From Megamonas hypermegale_A (lineage in GTDB: Bacteria > Bacillota > Negativicutes > Selenomonadales > Selenomonadaceae), in assembly GCF_030371585.1 (NCBI RefSeq), contig NZ_JAUDCE010000037.1: a stretch of DNA of 21,407 bases. One strand, given 5' to 3'. A program made the position numbers and the translations under genes. Shown piece by piece: positions 8,438 through 15,724 of the stretch (its first letter is position 1; each line of letters starts with the position of its first letter). The notes under the pieces are model-generated. The model had not been told where the DNA came from. It was given only the letters and a program-made list of their open reading frames with translations, and ran no database searches.

Positions 8438-8446
8438 ATAAATACG

Positions 8447-8492
8447 AAAAAAACAGCCGTAAGCTGAGCAGTTTCAGTTTACGGCTGTTTTT
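8447..8492. terminator. bidirectional terminator between convergent genes
   Basis: A stem of about 16 bp with one G-U pair, AACAGCCGTAAGCTGA against TTCAGTTTACGGCTGTT, with a run of A on the left and of T on the right. It can end both the plus-strand sulfatase transcript and the minus-strand phosphonate-transport operon. Confidence 0.88.
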
Positions 8493-8542
8493 GTAAGTTA
8501 AAATTAAATTTATTGGTATGGATATATTTATAGGTTGAAAAA

Positions 8543-9379
8543 TTAAGCTGATTTCTGTTTTACAAATACAAATAGCCGCTCAATGGAGTAAGCAATCAAA
8601 AATACGAGAAAAATGGCAAGTCCGGCTGTGCCGTAATCGTAATTTTGCATATTGCGCGAGATTACAAAGCCTACACCGCCTGCGCCAATCATACCGAGTA
8701 TGGCACATTCGGAGAAGTTTATTTCCAATCGCATACCGGTCCATGCCACAATTTGAGAGAAAGCAGCAGGCAGTACGGCATTGGTGAATATGTTTAGGCG
8801 GCTGGTGCCTGTTACAGCGAGAGCTTCCAGCGTTTCTTCCGGAATACTTTCAAATGTCTGGGCAAATGATTTTGTAAAAAATGCTGTAGTATGCACGCAG
8901 AGACCGGCAACACCGGCTTCGGGACCCATGCCGAGGCAGACGAGCATTAATAGTACCCAGATAGGCGTTGGAACAGCGCGCAGAAAAGTGAAGAAAGCCT
9001 GAGTAAAAACAGACAGCCAGATAATACGGAAAATGTTGCGGGCGGCGAACATGCCGAAGAATATACCGAGCAGCAGGCTGTAGAGAAGGGAAAGTACGGC
9101 GATGGAAATTGTTTCTAAAATCGCCGGTAAAATCAAGTCGAAATTGGCAAAATTGAAATGCGCCAGCTCCCAGAAAATACCGCCGATATCGGGAAGACGC
9201 AAGGCAAGCTTAATCCAGTTGATATCGAGATAAATCAGACTGAGCAGACACAAAAAGACAATGCCGATTAAAAATCTGGGGATGAATTTATTTTTATATT
9301 TGCAGCTTACCGCTATTTTGCCGGAACGGGTTCGCCGGATTATTTGCTGTATATCGGCTGATGAAGTCTGTGATATCAT
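8543..9379 (-). CDS. phnE: phosphonate ABC transporter permease PhnE (second copy)
   Basis: A 278-residue binding-protein-dependent permease, last gene of the operon. It shows about six membrane helices and the EAA loop that docks on the ATPase: EETLEALAVTGTSRLNIFTN, then AVLP. The segment FLRAVPTPIWVLLMLVCLGMGP is typical of PhnE. The hydrophilic N-terminus (about 33 residues, RRTRSGK...) is cytoplasmic. Its ATG overlaps the stop codon of the preceding permease by 4 bp (ATGA), so the two are translationally coupled and probably form a heterodimeric channel. Confidence 0.92.
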   Translation of the reverse strand: MISQTSSADIQQIIRRTRSGKIAVSCKYKNKFIPRFLIGIVFLCLLSLIYLDINWIKLALRLPDIGGIFWELAHFNFANFDLILPAILETISIAVLSLLYSLLLGIFFGMFAARNIFRIIWLSVFTQAFFTFLRAVPTPIWVLLMLVCLGMGPEAGVAGLCVHTTAFFTKSFAQTFESIPEETLEALAVTGTSRLNIFTNAVLPAAFSQIVAWTGMRLEINFSECAILGMIGAGGVGFVISRNMQNYDYGTAGLAIFLVFLIAYSIERLFVFVKQKSA

Positions 9380-10188
9380 TTGAGAATTTCCCTCCGCAGT
9401 TTATTTGTTATCTGGTCGACGATGATTACCATGGCGGCAATTGCCAGAATGATGCTGAAAGCGACATCGTACTGAAAACCTTTGATGTAGGAAAATAATG
9501 TGAGCCCGATACCGCCGCCGCCAACCATGCCGACAATCGTGGAAGCACGGATATTGACTTCGATACAGTATAAGAACCAGGAAAGAAAACCGCTGAGACA
9601 AGTTGGTGCAACGGCCTGAAATACTCTCTGCCAGAAGCTGGCGCCGACGGCCTGCAAACTTTCTACGCAGTCGGCGGAAACATCCTCAATCGTTTCAGTA
9701 AAAGCACGCACCATGAAAGCAAAGCTGGTGATACATAAAGCGATAAAACCTACACTCGTGCCGATGCCGAGCGAAGAAAAGAGGATAAATGCCCAGACAA
9801 GCGCCGGAATATTGCGCAGGAAAGTGGCAATGCCGCGGATATATTTGGCAATATGGGGCTGGGGAGAGACTTTTTCACTGGCAAAAAGCGACATGAAAAA
9901 AGCAAGTACGGCCGCAATAGTCGTGGAGGACATTGCCAGGGCAAGCGTTATTAAAATATTGGAAAAAACTTCGGGGAGGGCGCTTGCCTTAGGCAGAGCC
10001 GGCGGAAAGAAATCCTGCACAATGAACTGTATGAAAGCATCACTGTTTTTCAGCAGAACGAATACATTGAAATTGGTGTACAGCGAAGTCAGAACGAACA
10101 ATACGGTAATTATGATAAAAAAAGCAGTGTATATATTTTTCTGTTTACGCGCAATCAGCGGTATCTTTGTTGTTTTCGACATCATCAA
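9376..10188 (-). CDS. phnE: phosphonate ABC transporter permease PhnE (first copy)
   Basis: A 270-residue PhnE-type permease. The EAA motif is ESLQAVGASFWQRVFQAVAP, and FLRNIPALVWAFILFSSLGIG matches the PhnE core. About six transmembrane helices are visible. The start is either TTG 10188, 9 nt after GGGAG, or the ATG codons at 10185 and 10182; I keep the TTG for spacing. It overlaps the end of phnC by 44 bp and the next permease by 4 bp, showing tight operon coupling. Two different PhnE proteins in one operon is a known arrangement for this transporter family. Confidence 0.92.
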   Translation of the reverse strand: MMMSKTTKIPLIARKQKNIYTAFFIIITVLFVLTSLYTNFNVFVLLKNSDAFIQFIVQDFFPPALPKASALPEVFSNILITLALAMSSTTIAAVLAFFMSLFASEKVSPQPHIAKYIRGIATFLRNIPALVWAFILFSSLGIGTSVGFIALCITSFAFMVRAFTETIEDVSADCVESLQAVGASFWQRVFQAVAPTCLSGFLSWFLYCIEVNIRASTIVGMVGGGGIGLTLFSYIKGFQYDVAFSIILAIAAMVIIVDQITNKLRREILK

Positions 10189-10963
10189 TGTTATTTTCTC
10201 CCATCATCAAATTCTCTCGCGATGTATTGTAAATGCGTTCAATTACCGTATCCGATAATTGCTGCGGCGGGCCGTCAAAAACGATTTCTCCTTTGGAAAG
10301 ACCGATTATGCGCGTAGAATATTTCAGTGCCACATCCAGTTGATGCAGATTTACGATACAGGCAATACGGCGCTTATGCGTCATATTTTTGAGCAAATCC
10401 ATGATGGTCTTAGCACTGGACGGGTCAAGTGAAGCGATAGGCTCATCACAGAGCAGCAGCTTCGGATTTTGCATGACGGCGCGGGCAATACCTACACGCT
10501 GTTTCTGTCCGCCAGACAAGTCAGATGCTTTATTGTAGCAGAACTGCTCCATGCCGAGTTCTTTGAGCAGTTCCAGTGCATGTATTTTGTCGGCTTCGCG
10601 GTATAAACCGAAAATACCGCGAAAACCGCTCATAGTGCCAAGACAGCCATGTAGGACGTTTTGAAAAACAGAAAGAGTATAGACTAAGTTGTAATTCTGG
10701 AAAACCATGCCTACTTTACGGCGTAATTGGCGCAGATTTTTTCCTTTTTGAGCGGAAACATTCACATTATCCAGATAAATACTGCCTTCACTGATATCAA
10801 TCAGTTTATTGATGGAACGGAGCAATGTCGATTTTCCTGAACCGGATGGGCCGATAATAGAAATAAATTCTCCTTCTGCAACGTTAAAAGAAATATTTTT
10901 CAGAGCATGAACACCGTTATCGTAATGTTTACTTACATTATTGAAGCGTAAAATCGTTTTCAT
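10145..10963 (-). CDS. phnC: phosphonate ABC transporter ATP-binding protein PhnC
   Basis: A 272-residue ABC ATPase that powers phosphonate import. It shows Walker A GPSGSGKST (38-46), signature LSGGQKQR (149-156), Walker B LLLCDEP (169-175) and an H-loop in VNLHQLD (His207), a PhnC-like version. The start is ATG 10963, with GAGG 8 nt upstream; an in-frame ATG at 10981 overlaps the phnD stop by 1 bp but lacks a good site. The C-terminal tail (about residues 250-272) is acidic and asparagine-rich and is encoded over the phnE start region, so its odd composition may reflect the overlap. Confidence 0.94.
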   Translation of the reverse strand: MKTILRFNNVSKHYDNGVHALKNISFNVAEGEFISIIGPSGSGKSTLLRSINKLIDISEGSIYLDNVNVSAQKGKNLRQLRRKVGMVFQNYNLVYTLSVFQNVLHGCLGTMSGFRGIFGLYREADKIHALELLKELGMEQFCYNKASDLSGGQKQRVGIARAVMQNPKLLLCDEPIASLDPSSAKTIMDLLKNMTHKRRIACIVNLHQLDVALKYSTRIIGLSKGEIVFDGPPQQLSDTVIERIYNTSRENLMMGENNIDDVENNKDTADCA

Positions 10964-10980
10964 ATTAAATTCCTCGTCCA

Positions 10981-11922
10981 TTATTCGTTGCTCATGAGCT
11001 TATTGAGTTCCACAATCGGCTGATAATCGCTCATATCGCATTTGATAAAGCGGGCACCCGGTTTTTTAATAACATCAGTAAAATAAGCTTCATTATTATA
11101 AGAAGTCAAAAATTCGGTTAAAGTGTTGCGGGTTTTTTCATCTACGGATTTGGCTACAACCATAGCTTCAGCCGGAATAGCAGCCGATTCATGAATGATT
11201 TTGATATCGTTTTTATTTACATTGCCTTTGCTGATTTCAGAAGCAAGAATTTGGTCGGAAATTGGAGCTACGTCAATATCGCCTTTGGCTACAGCCTGAA
11301 GACCTGCCTGATGCGAGCCGGAGAAGCTTACGGCATGGAAGAAGGAGTCGTTTGTATGCAGTTTTTCCGCCGTCAAGCCGTCATTCGGAAATGCTTTGAT
11401 AATTTCCGCGCTGGGAATTAAATTACCAGAAGTAGAGTCCGGGTCGACAAAGGCCATTGTTTTGCCTTTGATATCCTGAATGGTATTGATATTTGTATTT
11501 TTAGCATTGGTAATCAGTACAGAATGATATATGGCTTTGTTCGGGTCACCGTCTTCCGCTTTCATAACGATAGGTGTAATTTCAGCGCGTTCAGCTCCGA
11601 GAGCAATAGCAAGCGGCCCCATGTATGCCATATCCGCTTTGCCGGTGCGCAGTGCTTCAATAATGGCGTTGTAGTCGCTGGCCTGTATTTCCTCTACTTC
11701 ACAGCCCAGGACTTTGCTGAGTTCAGTGGCAAGACCGTTGCGGGCATCGGTACTCTGGTCAGTAGATTCATTCGGTGCATAAGCGATAGTGAATACGCCG
11801 TCTTCGCCGCCGGCGGATGATGTCTGAACATTGTCGGAGCCGCCGCAGCCGGCAGTAAGCATTAATGTACCCAGTGTGAGGGAAATCAGCGTCGTTTTTA
11901 AGGATTTTTTAAAAATCTTCAT
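10981..11922 (-). CDS. phnD: phosphonate ABC transporter substrate-binding lipoprotein PhnD
   Basis: A 313-residue PhnD-like periplasmic/extracellular binding protein. An N-terminal basic and hydrophobic segment ends in the lipobox LTAGC (22-26), so Cys26 is probably lipidated. Family hallmarks are GKADMAYMGPLAIALGA (residues about 94-110) and DPDSTSGNLIPS. PhnD-family proteins bind phosphonates, phosphite or related anions; the ligand here cannot be read directly. AAAGGAGAG lies 8-10 nt before the ATG. It follows the Fe-ADH gene by 58 bp in the same direction. Confidence 0.94.
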   Translation of the reverse strand: MKIFKKSLKTTLISLTLGTLMLTAGCGGSDNVQTSSAGGEDGVFTIAYAPNESTDQSTDARNGLATELSKVLGCEVEEIQASDYNAIIEALRTGKADMAYMGPLAIALGAERAEITPIVMKAEDGDPNKAIYHSVLITNAKNTNINTIQDIKGKTMAFVDPDSTSGNLIPSAEIIKAFPNDGLTAEKLHTNDSFFHAVSFSGSHQAGLQAVAKGDIDVAPISDQILASEISKGNVNKNDIKIIHESAAIPAEAMVVAKSVDEKTRNTLTEFLTSYNNEAYFTDVIKKPGARFIKCDMSDYQPIVELNKLMSNE

Positions 11923-11980
11923 GAAAATACTCTCCTTTAAATATAAGAATATGAGAAATTTTTGATAGTTTTACTTTGTG

Positions 11981-13105
11981 TTAGTAGACGGATTTAAGTA
12001 CGTTTTCGATTATCTGCGGTGTGAGCTTTACCGGATTGTTGTCGGCTCGCCCTTTAGTGATGCCCTGAGCAGCAAGCTGAGGCAAATCGCGGCAGTCTAC
12101 ATGCCATTGTCTTAGAGTGGCAGGAATGCCGGCACGATTTAAAATTGAAATAATACGTTTTTGCAGTTCGTCGGCATTATTCACAGATAATGCTTGTAAT
12201 AGTAATGGCAGATTTTCGATTTTGGACTGGTTTATTTTAAATATCGGCGCAAGCAGCATGCTGACAGCCGTTCCGTGCGGTATATGGTAGTGCATAGTTA
12301 ATGGATAGGAGATAGAATGACAGGCTGTAGTCTTTGTATTGCTGAAGGCCAGCCCCGCCAGCATACTGCCCTGCGATATTGCTTTATGAGCAAACGCTTT
12401 ACCGTCGATTAAGTCATCAATATTGCTCATGATAAGGCGCACCGCATTGAGTGCCAGTGTTTGGGATGTAATGTTGGAAGCATTCGCCCAGTAGCTTTCC
12501 ACGGCGTGAGACACAGCATCAAGTGCGGAGGATACAGCGAGAGAAATCGGCATACCGGCTGATAAATCGGGGTCGACAACGGCAACATAAGCATAGTTGT
12601 CAGAGCATTCGACGGATTTTTTCGCATTATTTTCCGTATCCCAGATTGTTGCCCAGCAGGTTACTTCACTGCCTGTTCCGGAAGTTGTCGGTACGCCAAT
12701 CCATTTTGTCGAGGAAACAGTATATTTTTTCTGATTGATTACGGTTCGCAACTCATCAACGGAGTTGATTTTCTGGTTGTAAAGGCAGCATAGTGATTTG
12801 CCGATATCCATGACGCTGCCGCCGCCGATAGCAATTACGATATCAGGCGAAAAATCGTACGTCTGCTGATACGTTTCGAACAGCTGATTTATAGTAGGAT
12901 TGGAAGCTGTAAAACATAAAGGATATGTTTCAAAGTCTTTATCGTTAATTAGCTTCTGAAATACATCCTGCGTCAGAACGGACGGATGCCACGTCAGCAG
13001 CAGAACGTGCGCGTTAGAAGATTTAATCTGTTTTATTAAATCGGGGATTTTATCAATAGCATTATTTCCTTGTATGATATGTACAGGATTGTAATAGTAG
13101 TGCAA
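11981..13105 (-). CDS. iron-containing alcohol dehydrogenase, phosphonoacetaldehyde reductase-like
   Basis: A 374-residue group III (iron-dependent) alcohol dehydrogenase that interconverts an alcohol and an aldehyde with NAD(P). It shows GGGSVMD (94-100) for cofactor, VPTTSGTGSEVT (138-149), and a complete metal set Asp196, His200, His263, His277. The segment TKTTACHSISYPLT (257-270) resembles the subgroup that includes phosphonoacetaldehyde reductases (PhpC type). Being first in an operon with PhnDCEE supports a phosphonate substrate, but that is inference; generic propanediol- or butanol-type dehydrogenases share the fold. The start is TTG 13105 with GGAGG 8 nt upstream, an excellent site with no competing ATG. 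It probably leads the operon transcript. Confidence 0.88.
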   Translation of the reverse strand: MHYYYNPVHIIQGNNAIDKIPDLIKQIKSSNAHVLLLTWHPSVLTQDVFQKLINDKDFETYPLCFTASNPTINQLFETYQQTYDFSPDIVIAIGGGSVMDIGKSLCCLYNQKINSVDELRTVINQKKYTVSSTKWIGVPTTSGTGSEVTCWATIWDTENNAKKSVECSDNYAYVAVVDPDLSAGMPISLAVSSALDAVSHAVESYWANASNITSQTLALNAVRLIMSNIDDLIDGKAFAHKAISQGSMLAGLAFSNTKTTACHSISYPLTMHYHIPHGTAVSMLLAPIFKINQSKIENLPLLLQALSVNNADELQKRIISILNRAGIPATLRQWHVDCRDLPQLAAQGITKGRADNNPVKLTPQIIENVLKSVY

Positions 13106-13136
13106 AGTTATTTCCTCCTTAAAAATTATCCGTTAT

Positions 13137-13148
13137 TTTGTTTACAAA
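13137..13148. promoter_or_regulatory. small palindrome near the predicted transcription start
   Basis: TTTGT-TT-ACAAA lies just downstream of the predicted -10 box of the Fe-ADH/phn operon, where a bound repressor would block transcription. Short and AT-rich, so it may be chance. Confidence 0.3.
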
Positions 13149-13151
13149 TTT

Positions 13152-13180
13152 ATTTTAAGTTTTGTTGCCGTTAAAAGCAA
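13152..13180 (-). promoter_or_regulatory. predicted promoter of the Fe-ADH/phn operon
   Basis: On the minus strand TTGCTT (13175-13180) is followed after exactly 17 bp by TAAAAT (13152-13157), a good sigma-A/sigma-70-type pair. The start would fall near 13145, giving a leader of roughly 40 nt before the TTG codon. Confidence 0.6.
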
Positions 13181-13210
13181 TTAAATAACTGCAAACAATC
13201 AGTAAAAACT

Positions 13211-13251
13211 GTATAAAACAGCAAAAAATGCGTTATTTTGCTGTTTTATAC
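13211..13251. promoter_or_regulatory. 41-bp perfect palindrome, candidate operator
   Basis: GTATAAAACAGCAAAA (13211-13226) and TTTTGCTGTTTTATAC (13236-13251) are perfect 16-bp inverted arms around 9 bp. It starts 30 bp upstream of the predicted -35 box of the Fe-ADH/phn operon and downstream of the deoR terminator. It is a candidate binding site for the neighbouring DeoR-family protein. As an RNA hairpin it would lack a proper T tract, and deoR already has its own terminator. Confidence 0.6.
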
Positions 13252-13317
13252 TAAAAGTAGCTGAAAAAAGAGCCAGATTACAGCTTTGATGTGAAATTTA
13301 TGTAAAAAATAAATAAA

Positions 13318-13358
13318 AAAGCTGTAATAAAAGCGAGAAATTCTCGATTATTACAGCT
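13318..13358 (-). terminator. terminator of deoR
   Basis: On the minus strand AGCTGTAATAA and TTATTACAGCT form the outer stem, with CGAGAA/TTCTCG inside, followed by TTTTTTATTT. It lies directly after the deoR stop codon and separates deoR from the Fe-ADH/phn transcript. Confidence 0.85.
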
Positions 13359-13367
13359 AAAAAAAGC

Positions 13368-14126
13368 TTATTCAATAACAAGACCGTGCGTTTGATATTT
13401 TTTCTTTAATATAGCAGATACATTATCGTCTGTCAGTAGCAAATCGACTTCATTTAAATCCAGAGCTTTCTTTTTGGACCGCTTGCCGATTTTAGTAGAG
13501 TCCATGACGGCAATAACTTCTTTGGCACGTTTTGCCAACAGCCGGATTATGCCGATTTCTGACATACGAAAATCAGTGAAACCATCTTTGTAATTGATAG
13601 CATTGATGGACAAAAAAGCAATATCAGGATAGTATTTGTCGAATTCCTGTTCGCAGGTACTGCCGTAAGTTGATTTTTCCAGCGTATCAACGGCTCCGCC
13701 GATAGAAATTATCTTTATAGCAGGATTTTGCATAAGAATGTTTATAGCGGCGAGATTATTGGAAACAACAGTTATATTATCATTTTTAAAAACGAGCTCC
13801 TGCGCCAGAATGGTATTGGTCGTACCGGAGTTTAAGGCAATGATACAGCCGGGTTTTATGCGGGCGACGGCTTTGCGTGCCGCCTGTCGTTTAAGTTCAA
13901 TATTTATTACTTCTCGTCCGGTGAAATTAGACAAAGAGGCAAGCGAATCCGGCAGACAGGCGCCGCCGCGTATACATTTTATCAGACCACGCTGTTCCAT
14001 TGTCTTTAAATCGCGGCGGACCGTATCGACTGATACTTGGAGTAAATCTTTCAAATCGTTGATTTTTACAATGGCCTGCAGCTGAAGCTGCTGCATGATT
14101 ATCTCTGCCCGTTCATTGTAAAGCAT
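13368..14126 (-). CDS. DeoR/GlpR family transcriptional regulator
   Basis: A 252-residue repressor with an N-terminal winged helix-turn-helix (about 1-58; VSVDTVRRDLKTMEQRGL carries the recognition helix). It has a C-terminal DeoRC sensor domain of the sugar-phosphate isomerase-like fold (NSGTTNTILA, VSNNLAAINIL, GGAVDTLEKSTYG, VMDSTKIGKRS). Members usually respond to phosphorylated sugars or similar small metabolites. The ATG at 14126 follows AGGAG by 7 nt. It is 10 bp downstream of rlmB, so it may ride on that transcript as well as an own promoter. Its position next to the Fe-ADH/phn operon and the 41-bp palindrome suggests it controls that operon, possibly sensing a phosphonate or an aldehyde-derived metabolite. 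The effector is unknown. Confidence 0.9.
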   Translation of the reverse strand: MLYNERAEIIMQQLQLQAIVKINDLKDLLQVSVDTVRRDLKTMEQRGLIKCIRGGACLPDSLASLSNFTGREVINIELKRQAARKAVARIKPGCIIALNSGTTNTILAQELVFKNDNITVVSNNLAAINILMQNPAIKIISIGGAVDTLEKSTYGSTCEQEFDKYYPDIAFLSINAINYKDGFTDFRMSEIGIIRLLAKRAKEVIAVMDSTKIGKRSKKKALDLNEVDLLLTDDNVSAILKKKYQTHGLVIE

Positions 14127-14136
14127 AATTGTACTC

Positions 14137-14985
14137 CTATTTCTTCTGCAATGTACGCTGTTTCAGGATTTCATAAGCCAAAATGGCGGCTGCATTAGAA
14201 GCGTTGAGTGAATTAACTTTACCGCGCATCGGGATTTTCACGATGAAATCGCAGGCTTCCTTTGTGAGGCGGCTGACACCGTGCCCTTCACTGCCGATTA
14301 CAAGTACAATCGGTCCGGTCAGGTTGGCTTCATAATAATTTTCCGTTCCGTCCATGTCGGCACCGGCAACCCAGAGCCCCTGTTTTTTGAGACCTTCCAG
14401 CGTCTGAGCCACATTGCCGATACGGGCAACCGGCACGTATTCCACAGCGCCGGCGGAAGTTTTGGCAACGACGGAGGACAGTGGACAGCTGCGATGTTTC
14501 GGGATTAAAATGCCGTGAGCACCGACAGCGTCGGCAGTACGCAGGATAGCACCGAGATTGTGCGGGTCTTCCAGTTCATCGAGCAGAATGAGGAACGGGT
14601 CTTCGCCACGGTCCTTCGCCAGATTTAAAATATCGTCAAGTTCCACGTAATCAACCGGCGCGGCATAGGCGGCAATGCCCTGATGACGCTGACCGCCGCA
14701 GAGCGTATCGAGCTTATCGGTGGAAATGCTTTGCAGGACGAGATGGCGCTCTTTGGCAAGATTGATGATTTCCGAGATGGAACCGCCGTGCGAACCTTCG
14801 GCGATTAAGATACGGTTGATGGAACGGCCGCTTTTGATGGCTTCACGCACAGCATTTCGGCCGAGCAGGATGTCCTCGCTGAGCTCAGCTCTTTTCGGTC
14901 TTGCCGGTTTATTCACGGCAGGTTTTCGCGGGGAGCGTGTTTTTACGGAAAGTTTATTTTTCGGTTTATTTTTTGTCGGGCGCAT
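14137..14985 (-). CDS. rlmB: 23S rRNA 2'-O-methyltransferase RlmB-like (SpoU family)
   Basis: A 282-residue SPOUT methyltransferase of the RlmB/TrmH group, which methylates the 2'-OH of a guanosine in 23S rRNA. After a very basic, proline-rich N-terminal tail (1-32) comes the substrate-binding domain (LLGRNAVREAI...). The knot follows: DPHNLGAILRTADA (140-153), GSEGHGVSRL (231-240) and IPMRGKVNSLNASNA (251-265). I chose ATG 14985, which has AGGAG 7 nt upstream; an in-frame TTG at 15018 has no comparable site. It precedes deoR by 10 bp. The exact rRNA position is inferred from the family. Confidence 0.9.
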   Translation of the reverse strand: MRPTKNKPKNKLSVKTRSPRKPAVNKPARPKRAELSEDILLGRNAVREAIKSGRSINRILIAEGSHGGSISEIINLAKERHLVLQSISTDKLDTLCGGQRHQGIAAYAAPVDYVELDDILNLAKDRGEDPFLILLDELEDPHNLGAILRTADAVGAHGILIPKHRSCPLSSVVAKTSAGAVEYVPVARIGNVAQTLEGLKKQGLWVAGADMDGTENYYEANLTGPIVLVIGSEGHGVSRLTKEACDFIVKIPMRGKVNSLNASNAAAILAYEILKQRTLQKK

Positions 14986-15025
14986 TAGATTTCTCCTTTT
15001 TAATTTTTTGGTTGACAAAAGAAAA

Positions 15026-15060
15026 CTACATCACATAAATTGACAGTTTATGCAATGTAG
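15026..15060 (-). terminator. terminator of the rhodanese gene
   Basis: CTACAT-CA-CATAAA (15026-15039) pairs with TTTATG-CA-ATGTAG (15047-15060) around a 7-nt loop; the symmetric CA bulges make it a clean interrupted stem. On the minus strand it is followed by TTTTCTTTT, just upstream of rlmB. Confidence 0.75.
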
Positions 15061-15075
15061 CAAAAATTTTTCAGT

Positions 15076-15510
15076 TTATTTAACGATTTCGTACGGCCAG
15101 TTCAGAATGCCGCCGATATTAACAATATTTGTATAGCCGAGTGCGGCGAGTTTTTCATCCGCCTGCTGACTACGTTTGCCGCTGCGGCAGTATGTCAGAA
15201 TAAGCTGGTCCTTATCCGGTAAAAGACGGGCAACTTCAGGATTATCCGCCGTGATTGTTTCATTCGGCAGACATACAGCGTTCGGAATATGGCCTTCGTT
15301 GTATTCTTCCAAAGTGCGTACATCCAGAACAATGCAGTCTTCACTTTGCATCAGTTCCTTTGCCTGTTCCGACGCAATCGGTGCAAATCTTTCAACAGCA
15401 ACGGCCGCATTTTCCGGTACATTCGCATTATCCGCCATAGCGGTCTGACTGAAATGGAAACCTGCAAATCCCAGCAAAACAAACAAAATAGCAATTATTT
15501 TCAGTTTCAT
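15076..15510 (-). CDS. exported rhodanese-like domain protein
   Basis: A 144-residue single-domain rhodanese with a secretion signal: MKLK, a hydrophobic stretch (5-19), and probable cleavage after AMA (24-26). It should therefore act outside the cytoplasmic membrane. The active-site loop is CRSGKR (108-113) with Cys108 as the persulfide-carrying residue; LDVRTLEEYNEGHIPNAV (62-79) is the classical CH2-type motif. Sulfur or thiol handling in the envelope is likely, but the partner is unknown. The ATG at 15510 follows AAGGAGG. A minus-strand TATAAT at 15545-15550 is a possible -10; its -35 position falls in the left end of the hairpin element next door. Confidence 0.9.
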   Translation of the reverse strand: MKLKIIAILFVLLGFAGFHFSQTAMADNANVPENAAVAVERFAPIASEQAKELMQSEDCIVLDVRTLEEYNEGHIPNAVCLPNETITADNPEVARLLPDKDQLILTYCRSGKRSQQADEKLAALGYTNIVNIGGILNWPYEIVK

Positions 15511-15565
15511 GGCAAAAACCTCCTTGTGATGTAGTATTTCTTCTATTATATATTAGATATATTTA

Positions 15566-15686
15566 TTGTGCTAGTTGATTTCTCAAAGCAGTATAATAGT
15601 TTATATTTAGTGAGGTTAAGTGCCAACATCGAACGAATATAAACTATTATACTGCTGGTTACAGGCTCGATGTTTTACTAGCACAA
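15566..15686. repeat. hairpin repeat element, copy A
   Basis: A 121-bp palindromic element with perfect outer ends TTGTGCTAG (15566-15574) and CTAGCACAA (15678-15686). Its inner perfect 21-bp stem (15587-15607 against 15636-15656) carries a 28-nt loop. A second copy in the opposite orientation lies at 17456-17575. There is no ORF, so it is MITE-like or REP-like. It sits between thyX and the rhodanese gene and could also end thyX transcription. Confidence 0.8.
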
Positions 15687-15724
15687 TGGATTAGATATAG
15701 CTCGTTATACTATTCTTTTTATAT

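Noticed and set aside
9713..10258. 181-codon plus-strand frame over phnE/phnC
   Set aside because: Antisense to two permease/ATPase genes with clear motifs and no start signals of its own.
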